A stretch of 26,313 nt of DNA. Origin: JBCDBL01 sp039183635. GTDB lineage: Bacteria; Pseudomonadota; Alphaproteobacteria; Caulobacterales; Parvularculaceae. A model generated the notes under the pieces. That model worked only from the letters and a program-made list of their open reading frames with translations. It did no database searches and had not been told where the DNA came from. The DNA lies in assembly GCA_039183635.1 (NCBI GenBank), contig JBCDBL010000055.1, forward strand, positions 1 to 26,313, written 5' to 3'. Of this stretch, positions 1 through 8,098 are shown piece by piece (position 1 is the first letter of the stretch; each line of letters begins with the position of its first letter). Both the position numbers and the translations under genes were made by a program.

Positions 1-277
1 TGATCATCCTCTCAAACCAGCTATAGATCGTAGCCTTGGTGAGCCATTACCTCTCCAACTAGCTCATCTAACGCGGGCCCATCCCAGGGCGATAAATCTT
101 TCTCCCGGAGGACGTATACGGTATTAGCACAAATTTCTCTGTGTTATTCCGTACCCCAGGGTAGGTTCCCACGCGTTACGCACCCGTCTGCCACTCACCC
201 CGAAGGGTTCGTTCGACTTGCATGTGTTAAGCCTGCCGCCAGCGTTCGTTCTGAGCCAGAATCAAACTCTCAAGTTG
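1..277 (-). rRNA. rrs: 16S ribosomal RNA, 5' part (runs off the left edge)
   Basis: Read on the minus strand, this begins CAACTTGAGAGTTTGATTC and continues into the universal TGGCTCAG and AACGAACGCTGGCGGCAG segments, then ACACATGCAAGTCGAACG, GTGGCAGACGGGTG and CCTACCCTGG. These are the conserved first ~280 nt of bacterial 16S rRNA. The short V1 loop (CGAACCCTTCGGG) is typical of alphaproteobacteria. The mature 5' end is placed near 276-278 by comparison with other alphaproteobacterial 16S genes. The rest of the gene and the remaining rrn operon lie beyond position 1. Confidence 0.97.
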
Positions 278-294
278 AGATTTTAGTTCCGACG

Positions 295-313
295 CCCGCC
301 GGAAAAAGGCGGG
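295..313 (-). other. GC-rich hairpin immediately before 16S
   Basis: CCCGCC and GGCGGG pair around a 7-nt loop, about 17 nt upstream of the mature 16S 5' end. On the transcribed minus strand the loop is TTTTTCC. A role in pre-16S 5' maturation is inferred from position only. Confidence 0.5.
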
Positions 314-342
314 ACTATTACTGACTGTACGTTCGAAAATTA

Positions 343-369
343 AACTCTTTTGACAGAGTCAAAGGAGTT
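343..369 (-). other. Hairpin in the rRNA leader
   Basis: Arms AACTCTTTTGAC and GTCAAAGGAGTT (plus-strand reading) are complementary over 12 positions with one mismatch/wobble and a 3-nt loop. It lies about 65 nt upstream of the mature 16S end. It could be a processing or folding element of the pre-rRNA. There is no T-run in the direction of transcription, so it is not a terminator. Confidence 0.6.
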
Positions 370-467
370 CATTTTCTACTGAAACGTCAGCAGTCGGCTT
401 CTAAATTGGTGAAGAGATTGCTCTCTTCCGCCAGGACGCCGCCGCCCACGTTTCTCTTTCCAAACAA

Positions 468-480
468 ATTGTCAAAGAGC
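468..480 (-). promoter_or_regulatory. boxA-like rRNA antitermination element
   Basis: The minus strand reads GCTCTTTGACAAT, which matches the boxA core (GCTCTTTRACA-like) bound by NusB/S10 in rRNA leaders. It lies between the rrn promoter and the 16S start, where boxA is expected. Assignment rests on sequence similarity and position. Confidence 0.7.
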
Positions 481-626
481 GATCTAAAGCCCCAAAAAGA
501 AGCCTCAGACAACAAACGACGCCGCTAGACTGTCGCCGCAACCCCTCTCGGGTGTGAGAGCCGAACCGGTCGAAACCGCTTCGGTATGGGCTGTGGCGGC
601 CGGCCCGGCCGCGTCGGTGAGGCGGG

Positions 627-690
627 TATCTACGCTCCCCTCCTCACCTCGTCAACACTAAATTTCGCGTTTTTGTCATTTTTTATAAGA
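627..690 (-). promoter_or_regulatory. rrn promoter with -35, -10 and UP-like element
   Basis: On the minus strand a -35 box TTGACG (655-650) is followed after exactly 17 nt by a -10 box TAGATA (632-627), close to the sigma70 consensus. A GC-rich stretch CCCGCC follows the -10, as in stringently controlled discriminators. Directly upstream of the -35 (656-690) is an A/T-rich stretch with A-runs, resembling an UP element. The predicted start is near 619-620, giving a ~340-nt leader to 16S. Together this is the arrangement of a strong, growth-rate-regulated rRNA promoter. Confidence 0.8.
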
Positions 691-1001
691 ACTCCGAAAA
701 ACCTGGATTCCCGGGAAATACCCTTACGAACCCAAACTTCGACCCACGGAAACGGAAATTCCGTTGTCATGGAACAAAAGGAGCCCTCGGCGATGACGTT
801 GTATCGCCAATGACGCACGCGAATTGCGCTGAAGAGATTTGGATAATAGGCATCCGTCGCCGCCGAATCAAGCGCGGAATTACCAATCGGGTGCTAATTT
901 TTGGTTAACAAAAACTTACCGGTTCCCGCACGACGGGATTTTTCGCAATCGTAAAATACCCCTTGACCGTTTCTTCATGCGAACGTGCCACTAATGCCGC
1001 C
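691..1001. other. Intergenic region between the rrn promoter and the patatin gene
   Basis: No convincing gene. The stretch holds several small symmetric elements: TTCCCGGGAA at 708-717, AACGGAA-A-TTCCGTT at 751-765, and GGCGAT/ATCGCC arms at 789-794 and 803-808. At 905-919 the sequence is TTAA-N7-TTAC, one base off the alphaproteobacterial CtrA box TTAA-N7-TTAA. It separates two divergent transcription units, so promoters for both should lie here. Only the rrn one (in the neighbouring 627-690) can be picked out clearly. Confidence 0.45.
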
Positions 1002-1979
1002 ATGCAGGACGACGCAACCACATTGTTAGAAACCGCAACCGCTGCGCCCCATGAGACAAAAGGCTTGCGCCGAGCGAAAATCGGCCTGGCGCTCGGCGGC
1101 GGCGTGGCCCGCGGCTGGGCCCATATCGGCGCCGTGCGCGCCCTGTCCCGGGCCGGCATAGAGCCGGACATCATCTGCGGAACGTCCGTCGGCGCCCTTG
1201 TGGGCGGCTGTTATCTGGCCGGACGGCTGGATGCCCTTGAAACCTGGGCCAGAAGCCTCACCAAGCGGCGCATGCTGGGCTATTTCGACCTTATTGTCGG
1301 AGGCGGCGGCATCATCGGCGGCAAACGCCTGGAGAACGTCATGCGGCGGTATCTCAAAGGCCAAACCATAGAAGGCCTGCCGCGCACGTTCGCCGCCGTA
1401 TGCTCAGAACTCGCCACCGGCCATGAAACCTGGCTCCAGGAAGGCGATCTCATTAAAGCGATTGAAGCGTCCTACGCCCTGCCCGGCGTATTCAGTCCCC
1501 GGAAAGTCAGTGGGCGCTGGCTCGTAGACGGCGCGCTTGTCAATCCGTTGCCCGTCTCTGTTTGCCGCGCACTCGGGGCGAGAATGGTGATCGCCGTCGG
1601 CCTGCACGCCGATGCGTTCGGCAAAGCGGCCGTCAGGCGAAGAGACAAATATGACGATATTGAGTTTACCGAAGGCGAAAGCCTTCAGGACGCCGCCAAG
1701 GGCCTGCCTGCAGAACGGCTCATGCTGCGCCAGCTGTTCGGCATGACGAACCGGGCGCCGGGCCTCGGAACGGTCATGCTCGCCTCTCTCAATATCGTCA
1801 TGGACCGGCTGACGCGCTCCCGCCTCGCCGGCGATCCGCCGGACGTTCTGGTCGCCCCCAGGGTGGGCCATACGGGCCTCCTCGATTTCGACAAGGCGGA
1901 TGAACTGATCCGCCTTGGCGAGGAGGCCGTAGAACGCGAGATGCCCATTATCGAAGAAGCGTTAGCAATCCTAAGCTGA
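1002..1979 (+). CDS. Patatin-like phospholipase family protein (RssA-like)
   Basis: The 325-residue product has the patatin Ser-Asp dyad layout. A glycine-rich oxyanion loop GGGVARGWAHIG lies at residues 32-43, the nucleophile elbow GTSVG at 60-64 (Ser62), and the catalytic DGA motif at 176-178 (VDGALVNPLP). No signal peptide is evident, so a cytoplasmic or peripheral-membrane serine lipid acyl hydrolase is expected. The ATG at 1002 was chosen. An in-frame TTG at 963 would add 13 residues that look unlike the rest. Neither start has a clear Shine-Dalgarno. The 3' end overlaps the convergent methyltransferase gene by 9 bp. The physiological substrate cannot be read from the sequence. Confidence 0.88.
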   Translation: MQDDATTLLETATAAPHETKGLRRAKIGLALGGGVARGWAHIGAVRALSRAGIEPDIICGTSVGALVGGCYLAGRLDALETWARSLTKRRMLGYFDLIVGGGGIIGGKRLENVMRRYLKGQTIEGLPRTFAAVCSELATGHETWLQEGDLIKAIEASYALPGVFSPRKVSGRWLVDGALVNPLPVSVCRALGARMVIAVGLHADAFGKAAVRRRDKYDDIEFTEGESLQDAAKGLPAERLMLRQLFGMTNRAPGLGTVMLASLNIVMDRLTRSRLAGDPPDVLVAPRVGHTGLLDFDKADELIRLGEEAVEREMPIIEEALAILS

Positions 1980-2918
1980 TGCGCAAACGGCCTTGGCGAT
2001 GCTGCGAATATGGCGAATGTCCGTACCGCAACAGCCGCCCAAAACCGTAAGCCTTGGAAACCGTCGGCGCAGCGCCACATACTCTCCGGCAAGCGCCTCC
2101 GGATCGCCGTCGTCGAGCTCTTCAGCCTCATCCAGCTCCGCATGGGAGCATTTCGAAGCGTTGGCCCGCAATCCGCGCAAGCGCTCCGTCCACAATGCGC
2201 CATCCTCAAGCACCGTCTCAAAATGCGTCGGATGCGCACAGTTCACCATATAGTAGGCTGGTGAACCGTCCGTATTTGCATCTGTCTTTGCGATCGCCGC
2301 CTGCAACGTTTCACCGGTGGGCAGCTTTCCATCCGTCTCCACGGTAAATGCTATGACGCACGGCAAACCGGCGGCCTTTGCAGCCCTGGCGACGCCCACC
2401 GCCTCATTGACATAATTCAAGGTCATCGCCGTGACGACATCTGCGCCGGCGTCGGCAAAGGTTCTGATCTGCGCGCTGTGGTACGCCTCAGCCTCCGCCG
2501 CCGTCATTTGGTCGTCTGCACGGTAACCATCTCCGCGGGGACCAATATTGCCTGAGATAACAATACGATCATCATCAAGACCGCTGGCCGTCGCCATCTC
2601 CTTTAAAAAGGCGATGGCGTCGGCGTTCGCGCCTGCAAGGGCGGACGCATCATACCCAAGCTCCGCGCCCCAATCGGAATTGGCGCGCCATGTCGGCGCC
2701 TCAAAGACAAAACCCGCCGCCTGTTCGGCGCTCAACGCCGCCATATCGGCGTAGTATTCGGACAAAACACGACGCCCCTCATCGGACTGTACAAGTCCGA
2801 AGGCGGCGAAACACGGCAGATCCAAGCCTTTGTGAAAGACGAGCCATGTCTCAAGCCCCGCATCCGTGAGAAACGGACGATCTCCGGACATGAGCTGAGA
2901 AAAACCTGCGACTGACAT
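1971..2918 (-). CDS. Homocysteine S-methyltransferase family protein
   Basis: The 315-residue product is a single Pfam S-methyl_trans-type TIM barrel. The zinc/thiolate ligands are visible: Cys227 in VNCAHP and the pair Cys296-Cys297 in GGCCGTD. The N-terminal LTDAGLETWL and NIGPRGDGY segments also fit the family. Such enzymes move a methyl group from S-methylmethionine, betaine or a related donor to homocysteine, giving methionine. No cobalamin or folate domain is attached, so it is not a MetH. The donor cannot be decided from the sequence (MmuM-like is possible). The ATG at 2918 has a weak AGGGAA upstream. It is convergent with, and overlaps, the patatin gene. Confidence 0.9.
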   Translation of the reverse strand: MSVAGFSQLMSGDRPFLTDAGLETWLVFHKGLDLPCFAAFGLVQSDEGRRVLSEYYADMAALSAEQAAGFVFEAPTWRANSDWGAELGYDASALAGANADAIAFLKEMATASGLDDDRIVISGNIGPRGDGYRADDQMTAAEAEAYHSAQIRTFADAGADVVTAMTLNYVNEAVGVARAAKAAGLPCVIAFTVETDGKLPTGETLQAAIAKTDANTDGSPAYYMVNCAHPTHFETVLEDGALWTERLRGLRANASKCSHAELDEAEELDDGDPEALAGEYVALRRRFPRLTVLGGCCGTDIRHIRSIAKAVCASA

Positions 2919-3287
2919 TGTAACGTTCCCTATTCTGGAGGCTGCTGTAAAAATCGGAATCGCCTTGCGACGAAATTACGAAAGGCCGGGACAATGCCGT
3001 CATCGGCGTGTTTTGCATAATGAACTTTTGTTCAGAAACAGACCGCCACACGGCACAGGGGGTCGGTGTGACAATCCTGTGAAAAGCCGCCTGTCCGATG
3101 GCCGATGTCATCCAAATCGCGAGCAATCGTCGTAAATGAGACTTGGAGCGTCGTTAACGCTTCGTTCATAGCGGCGGCGCTTCAGCCAGAAGCGTTCTGT
3201 CGCTTTACACATCGTTGTTACGCGTTTCTTGGCGGCGAACCTGTAGCCGCTTCGCCTGGAAGCGATTTAAACATGGGAGAAGATCTT
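2919..3287. other. Intergenic region upstream of the fasciclin gene
   Basis: About 370 bp lie between the methyltransferase start and the fasciclin start, a divergent promoter region. The clearest element is the palindrome TGAAC-TTTT-GTTCA at 3021-3034. I could not identify convincing -35/-10 pairs for either gene. Reading frames through this stretch lack ribosome sites and family resemblance. Confidence 0.4.
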
Positions 3288-3809
3288 ATGACTTTCTTGA
3301 AATCCGTCGCCGTTGCCGCCGCGCTCGCCTTTGCATTTGTTGCGCCATCCTTCGCCGACGGGCACGGATACGGAAAAAAAGCGAAAAAAGACATTGTGGA
3401 TACAGCCGTCGAAGCCGGCATGTTCACAACGCTTGTCGCCGCCGTACAGGCTGCAGGCCTGGAAGAAACGCTGCGCAGCGAAGGCCCGTTCACAGTTTTC
3501 GCACCGACCGACGATGCTTTTAAAGCTCTTCCAGCCGGAACCGTTGAGAGCCTGCTTTTGCCGGAGAATAAAGATAAATTAGTTTCTATTCTGACATATC
3601 ATGTTGTCGCCGGCAAAGTGAAATCAAAAAGCCTTGCAGGCAAAACGCTTGAAGCTGAAACAGTCCAAGGCTCTTCCGTCTCCATCGATGGAACCGACGG
3701 CGTCAAAGTCGACGGCGCGAACGTCATCAAGGCCGACATCAAAACGTCGAACGGCATTATCCACGTGATTGACGCGGTGATCTTGCCGAAGGCCGACAAC
3801 GCCTCCTAA
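3288..3809 (+). CDS. Secreted fasciclin (FAS1) domain protein
   Basis: The 173-residue product has a Sec signal peptide (residues 1-23, cleavage after AFVAPSFA) and then one FAS1 domain. The FAS1 hallmarks are present: FTVFAPTDDAF (68-78), LTYHVVAGK (102-110) and NGIIHVIDAVILP (155-167). FAS1 domains act in adhesion or matrix contacts; single-domain bacterial forms are exported to the periplasm or surface. The ATG at 3288 was chosen because GGAGA lies about 8 nt upstream and a proper signal peptide follows. In-frame codons further upstream add sequence with no signal-peptide character. A strong terminator follows at 3831-3859. Confidence 0.93.
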   Translation: MTFLKSVAVAAALAFAFVAPSFADGHGYGKKAKKDIVDTAVEAGMFTTLVAAVQAAGLEETLRSEGPFTVFAPTDDAFKALPAGTVESLLLPENKDKLVSILTYHVVAGKVKSKSLAGKTLEAETVQGSSVSIDGTDGVKVDGANVIKADIKTSNGIIHVIDAVILPKADNAS

Positions 3810-3830
3810 ACGCCCGATTGCTAAATTTAA

Positions 3831-3859
3831 GGGCGCGCCTGTTTCAAGGCGCGCCTTTT
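3831..3859 (+). terminator. Rho-independent terminator after the fasciclin gene
   Basis: Perfect arms GGCGCGCC (3832-3839) and GGCGCGCC (3848-3855) flank an 8-nt loop and are followed by TTTT. It lies 22 nt after the fasciclin stop and directly abuts the stop codon of the convergent CBS gene, so it may stop transcription from both sides. The T-run serves only the plus strand. Confidence 0.85.
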
Positions 3860-3860
3860 C

Positions 3861-4289
3861 CTATCCTGCGATGTAGGACTTTAGCGCCTCGGCTTCCTGC
3901 TCGGTTTCGCGGATGCGGCGCTTCACCACGTCGCCAATAGATACAATTCCAGCGAGACCTCCAGCCTCTATAACAGGCAAATGGCGTATACGCCGCTCGG
4001 TCATCATCGACATCAATGAATCGACCGTGTCGTCTTTATCGCAGGTAAACACTTCGGCCGTCATACAATCAGACACTTTGCCTGCAAGCGCATCGGCGCC
4101 CTTTTCTGCAAGATGTCGAACAATATCGCGCTCTGACAATATTCCGTTGACTGCGCCTTCATCATTGACCACGACGAGAGCGCCTATGTTTTTCTCCCCA
4201 AGAGCACAAACGGCCGACGTCATGGGATCTTCGGCTTTGACCGTCGATACGGCCGTTCCCTTTTCGTTCAGTATATCAGCAACCCGCAT
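3861..4289 (-). CDS. Two-CBS-domain protein
   Basis: The 142-residue soluble product consists almost wholly of a CBS pair (Bateman module): CBS1 at roughly residues 8-62, ending GILSERDIVRHL, and CBS2 at roughly 74-128, ending GIVSIGDVVKRRI. Such stand-alone proteins bind adenine nucleotides and regulate a partner; the partner is unknown here. The start ATG at 4289 is preceded by AGGAGA six to eight nt upstream. A longer frame reaches 4367 but lacks a ribosome site and the extra residues are not CBS-like. It lies 96 bp downstream of the rhomboid gene on the same strand, so co-transcription is possible. Confidence 0.9.
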   Translation of the reverse strand: MRVADILNEKGTAVSTVKAEDPMTSAVCALGEKNIGALVVVNDEGAVNGILSERDIVRHLAEKGADALAGKVSDCMTAEVFTCDKDDTVDSLMSMMTERRIRHLPVIEAGGLAGIVSIGDVVKRRIRETEQEAEALKSYIAG

Positions 4290-4385
4290 CCGCGTTCTCC
4301 TGATGATGTTGAAGGGGAACAGAGTATGCGCTTCGTCGACGACGCCTGCAATCTTGCGCCGCAACATGAAAAAAGGCCGACGCTC

Positions 4386-5117
4386 TTACCTAAGCGCCGC
4401 GCGCGCAGCTCTATCGAGGGGCGATATGGCGAGCAAACCGAAAAAGTAGCCGCCCAGATGCGCCTCCCAGGCGACGGACAGCCCCGATGCAAACGGTGCG
4501 ACGGCGGCAAGCCCCATAACGGCGTTGATCACGATCCAAACCATCGTGAACCCGACAACCCCTCTATCGTTCAGCGGCGCCAGGGGCGGACGCCCCGTTT
4601 CCCAGGGCGCGACGGGACGCAGCGCGAAGCGCGCCGCAGCGCCCATAAGCGCCGAAACACCGCCCGAGGCGCCGACCAGCAGACTGCCTTCAGCCGGATT
4701 AAGCGCCACATAGGTGAACGCGCCGGCCGCCGCCCCAAAGAAAAACAGCGCCAAGAACAACGACAGTCCAATGACAGAATTTTCAGCGCCAAGACGACGG
4801 GCCGTCGGCGCGCCGAATACAAGCAGCCAAAGCGCATTGAAAAACAAATGCCCAAGCCCGGCGTGCAAAAATGCATGGCCGAACAAAGGTGCGGCCTCGG
4901 CCCAGAACCCGGTTGGAAAATCGACGCCAAACGGCGATACCGCCGTTACGCCGAACAGATCGGCATACCGCGCGGGAATAACAGCCAGAGACAACAAAAC
5001 AGATTGCATAACCGCCGGCGGCGCAAAGAGCAGAGCGAAATGCGCCGCAACAATAGCGCCGATCAGCCACAGAACAGCCGACGGAACGTTCAATATGCGT
5101 TGGGGACCGTTATGCAT
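4386..5117 (-). CDS. Rhomboid family intramembrane serine protease
   Basis: The 243-residue polytopic protein carries the rhomboid catalytic features: HAFLHAGLGHLFFN (81-94, giving the H..H...N motif with His85, His90 and Asn94), the nucleophile GASGG (149-153, Ser151) and His220 in EAHLGGYFFG. About six transmembrane helices are apparent. It should cleave membrane-anchored substrates within the bilayer. The substrate is unknown. The start is uncertain: ATG 5117 gives the usual family length, ATG 5213 would add 32 polar residues, and neither has a good Shine-Dalgarno. It is divergent from the PAS_5 gene. Confidence 0.9.
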   Translation of the reverse strand: MHNGPQRILNVPSAVLWLIGAIVAAHFALLFAPPAVMQSVLLSLAVIPARYADLFGVTAVSPFGVDFPTGFWAEAAPLFGHAFLHAGLGHLFFNALWLLVFGAPTARRLGAENSVIGLSLFLALFFFGAAAGAFTYVALNPAEGSLLVGASGGVSALMGAAARFALRPVAPWETGRPPLAPLNDRGVVGFTMVWIVINAVMGLAAVAPFASGLSVAWEAHLGGYFFGLLAISPLDRAARAALR

Positions 5118-5340
5118 GGGGTCGTAAGCGTCGGATCCTAATATCTGCGATCGTCTCAACTGCACAGGCCCGGCTCCATAAAAACAAAGGCGCTTCGTGC
5201 GCTTTTTGATCATCGCAGCGTCGCCGCCCCGCTGGCAAGACCGATTTATATCGCGATGGCATGAATTTCGCTGCCAGGTTCGGCGACCCCCGCGCCTTGT
5301 GAACCGGCGCATTACTATTGAACAAAAGACAGCGACCAGG

Positions 5341-5937
5341 ATGATACAGCATCGCAACGCCCGGATCTTATTAGAACACTGGCGCGCCCGTCGAAACGGC
5401 GCCGCGCCGGACCGCTCCCAGATCGATCCAACCGCCCTCAAGCCTGCGCTCGCCAACATCTTCATTTTAGAGCGGGCGGACCGCGCCTATATGCCGTTCC
5501 GGCTGGCCGGCTCTGCGCTGTGCGACATGTTCGGCAAGGAATTGCGCGCACAGAACTTTTTCGACCTGTGGTGCGATGACGCCAAGCGGCAGGTGCAAAA
5601 CCGGATTTCGGAAATGTTAGGCGCCGTCGCTCCAATGGCGCTTATTGCAAAAGCCGAACGCATGGATAGCGCAAGCGCCCATATCGAATGGGTTTTCGCC
5701 CCCGTTCGCAGCGCCCGCGGTCCGTTGGACCGCGTCATCGGCTGCGCCCATGCGATTTCAGGCCCAACCGTTGAAAACCCATGGGACACACGCCCCTTCG
5801 TGCGCCAAAACCTGTTCGCCGTCGCCCCGGCGCGAACAGGAGAAACGCTTTACTACGCGCCTGACACCGCAGATTTTAAGTACGATGCATCCGCCGGTGA
5901 AAGGCCGTTGTTCGACGTTGTAACATCGGCGGGCTAA
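5341..5937 (+). CDS. PAS_5 domain protein
   Basis: The 198-residue soluble product resembles the alphaproteobacterial PAS_5 family (formerly DUF1457): an N-terminal helix (ARILLEHWRARR), then IFILERADRAYMPFRLAGSALCDMFGKEL, and a sensory-fold body to about residue 150, ending VIGCAHAISGPT. No output domain is attached. It probably senses or binds a ligand or partner; the role is unknown. The ATG at 5341 follows an AGG that is very close, so the ribosome site is poor. The frame is open upstream to 5197, but that stretch lacks family similarity. Confidence 0.8.
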   Translation: MIQHRNARILLEHWRARRNGAAPDRSQIDPTALKPALANIFILERADRAYMPFRLAGSALCDMFGKELRAQNFFDLWCDDAKRQVQNRISEMLGAVAPMALIAKAERMDSASAHIEWVFAPVRSARGPLDRVIGCAHAISGPTVENPWDTRPFVRQNLFAVAPARTGETLYYAPDTADFKYDASAGERPLFDVVTSAG

Positions 5938-6122
5938 GCGCCCTTCCAACCGCCTTTGACCGATAGCAACGGATAGTTCGGCGAATCTGAGCTGCGAACC
6001 GTTTTAGCCCCTGAAATGCAGCCTTTGTGCAAAGCCGCCGCCTCAAAGGTATAAATAATTTTCTGGAACACCCGTTCAAAAACACGGAATGCAATTCTAG
6101 TCTTTCCACACCTCAAAATAGT

Positions 6123-6143
6123 ATGCCATAAATAAAATGGCAT
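6123..6143. promoter_or_regulatory. Perfect inverted repeat before the amidohydrolase gene
   Basis: Arms ATGCCAT (6123-6129) and ATGGCAT (6137-6143) are perfect complements around the spacer AAATAAA. It lies 28 nt upstream of the amidohydrolase start and directly before its ribosome site. It could be a regulator binding site or a 5'-UTR hairpin. The A/T content contrasts with the GC-rich surroundings. Confidence 0.5.
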
Positions 6144-6171
6144 GCGGAGAAGGGGTGAGAAGGCGAACACC

Positions 6172-7842
6172 ATGGGCTTTATAAAAAAATCAATCCCCAT
6201 AATTGGCTTTGGCGTTTTGGGCCTGGCCATGCTTTTCGCTCTTCAGCTGCTGATTGTGTTTGTCGCCGCGCAGCAGATCGCCAAACCAGGCGGCGCAGCG
6301 CGTCCAGTCATCGCTTTTGAAAATATCCACGTCGTAGACGTCAAAACCGGCGAGTTGACCCGCAATCAAGTGATCATTGTTGAAAACGGCCTGATCACGG
6401 ATATCGGCGACAAGGGAAGCGTATCGGTCCCCGACAACGCCGCGGTCAAAGACCTAGACGGTCTTTATGTCGTGCCCGGGTTTTGGGATATGCATGTTCA
6501 TATTTCACGCCCGACACTGGCCTATAGCGGCCCGATGATGGCGATGCACGGCGTGTTTAACGTACGCAATATGTCCGGAGACTGTGTCGGACAAAGCTGC
6601 GGCTTTCGGTATACGGCGGACGAATATCGCGAGATCGACACGCGCGTGCGCAACGGGGCGTTGCTTGCTCCAAAGACAATTTCACTTGGAAGTTATACCG
6701 TCCATGGTCCGCACGCAGCCTTCGGCGACAGAAATTATCCGCACGAGCCGGGCTTTCTTGTTCCGCAGACGCCGGAGGAAGCCAAACAGCTTGTCGCCTA
6801 TCTTAAAAATCGGCGTGTCGATTTCCTGAAGCCCTATAATACCTTGCAACCCAAAGTGTACGAAACGCTCGCCCGGGAATCCAAGGCCGGCGGCTTGCCT
6901 CTGGAAGGGCATGTTCCGAAATCACTCACCCTGATGCAGGCATTGAAGGCCGGACAACGCACCATAGAACACGCTCGCATGCTGCCCATCGCATGCAGCA
7001 ATCAATCTAAAATTTACGCCTCGGATTATAAAAGCTGGATCGCAGGCCCGGCCCATGCGGAAGGGCCAAGCCTTGTAAAATATTACCCGCAACTTCTGGA
7101 AGGTTTCGATGAAGAAGCGTGTACGGATGTTTTAAAAGTCTGGGCCCGCACAGGCGCCTATTATGTTCCGACCCACCTGACGCGGCGTCACGATATTCGG
7201 ATCTTCAAACGCCCGTTCCTGACTGATCCGCGCGCCGCCTATATTCCTGATTTAGTGATAAACATGGGTTGGGAAGGCGAGGCGTCGAGCTATGAAAAGA
7301 CCTACAAAGAATCCCCGGACCTATTGGACGCCTCCATTGGATTTTACGAACTCGGCGTCGCCTTAACCGGACGGGCCCACGCAGCGGGGGTAAAGGTGCT
7401 GGTGGGGACGGATACAGGCGATACATTGATTTATCCAGGCGCAAGCTTCCACGACGAAATGTCTATCTACGCAGACGCCGGATTGCCCCCCGCCGACATT
7501 CTAAAGGCCGCGACAATTGACGCCGCCCGGTACGCCGGCCTTGAAGGCGTCGCAGGCGCCCTGCAAGCGGGACACGCCGGCGAGCTGGTGTTCCTGAAAG
7601 ACAATCCTCTGGACGATATCGCTCACACGCGTTCCATCGAAGCGCTCTATTTTCAAGAGCGGTTCTACGATGCAGACGCACGGCGGGCCGTAATGGACAA
7701 CATCGCCTCCCGCACCGGCGGCCTTGGTCAGTTTCTCACCGTAGGATGGATTTTTCAGACCCGTCTTTTGCCAGCGCTTGTTTTTGGCGACGGGGCCGAC
7801 GGGGCCTTCGACGGCGCAGACGCTTGCAGCGGTCACAACTAA
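6172..7842 (+). CDS. Membrane-anchored amidohydrolase family protein
   Basis: The 556-residue product has an N-terminal hydrophobic segment (residues 8-33), likely an uncleaved signal anchor placing the enzyme in the periplasm. It then shows the amidohydrolase metal-site layout: HVH at 108-110 after PGFWDM, Lys220 in DFLKPYN, His247 in EGHVPK, His267 in TIEHARM, and a late Asp in VLVGTDTGDT. The C-terminal GELVFLKDNPLDDI segment is the usual closing beta-sandwich. It probably hydrolyses a C-N bond in a peptide- or imidazolone-like compound; the substrate is not inferable. The ATG at 6172 follows GAGAAGG by 8 nt; the ATG at 6142 lies inside an inverted repeat and lacks a ribosome site. Confidence 0.9.
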   Translation: MGFIKKSIPIIGFGVLGLAMLFALQLLIVFVAAQQIAKPGGAARPVIAFENIHVVDVKTGELTRNQVIIVENGLITDIGDKGSVSVPDNAAVKDLDGLYVVPGFWDMHVHISRPTLAYSGPMMAMHGVFNVRNMSGDCVGQSCGFRYTADEYREIDTRVRNGALLAPKTISLGSYTVHGPHAAFGDRNYPHEPGFLVPQTPEEAKQLVAYLKNRRVDFLKPYNTLQPKVYETLARESKAGGLPLEGHVPKSLTLMQALKAGQRTIEHARMLPIACSNQSKIYASDYKSWIAGPAHAEGPSLVKYYPQLLEGFDEEACTDVLKVWARTGAYYVPTHLTRRHDIRIFKRPFLTDPRAAYIPDLVINMGWEGEASSYEKTYKESPDLLDASIGFYELGVALTGRAHAAGVKVLVGTDTGDTLIYPGASFHDEMSIYADAGLPPADILKAATIDAARYAGLEGVAGALQAGHAGELVFLKDNPLDDIAHTRSIEALYFQERFYDADARRAVMDNIASRTGGLGQFLTVGWIFQTRLLPALVFGDGADGAFDGADACSGHN

Positions 7843-8098
7843 GGCGTGTCGCGCAAGAGCGGATACCGGTTGAACTGGAAATGTGTAAAAATAAGACCTT
7901 AAAGCATCGCCCTTACTCCGTTTGATGCGCCGACGCTTTAAAACGCGCTTACGCGGCCACCCTGTGCTTTGCCTTTTTAATCTTACAGCTCCGCCCCCGC
8001 GACGGGCGGCTAAGCCTTTGTTCACCCTCAGAGCCTATGCTTAACGCAACAGCGTGTTTTTGAATGAAATCACCCATTGTCGCGAGGGAGCAACACCA

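Larger units (their letters stand above)
278..620 (-). other. rRNA operon leader (transcribed spacer before 16S)
   Basis: About 340 nt separate the predicted rrn transcription start (near 619-620) from the 16S 5' end. No protein gene is convincing here. The stretch contains a boxA-like element at 468-480 and two hairpins (343-369 and 295-313) close to the mature 16S end. Leaders like this normally carry antitermination signals and one side of the RNase III processing stem; the partner strand would lie downstream of 16S, outside the window. Confidence 0.75.

Noticed and set aside
335..360. A second rrn promoter (TTGACT on the minus strand near 358)
   Set aside because: No acceptable -10 box lies 16-18 nt downstream, and the TTGACT belongs to the 12-bp leader hairpin.
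586..813. Small frames over the rrn promoter and upstream region (both strands)
   Set aside because: They overlap the -35/-10 and UP elements and lack ribosome sites; the region is better explained as control DNA.
4326..5141. Long plus-strand open frame (271 codons) across the rhomboid gene
   Set aside because: It lies wholly antisense to a protein with clear rhomboid catalytic motifs, is Arg/Gln-rich low complexity, and has no ribosome site or family resemblance.
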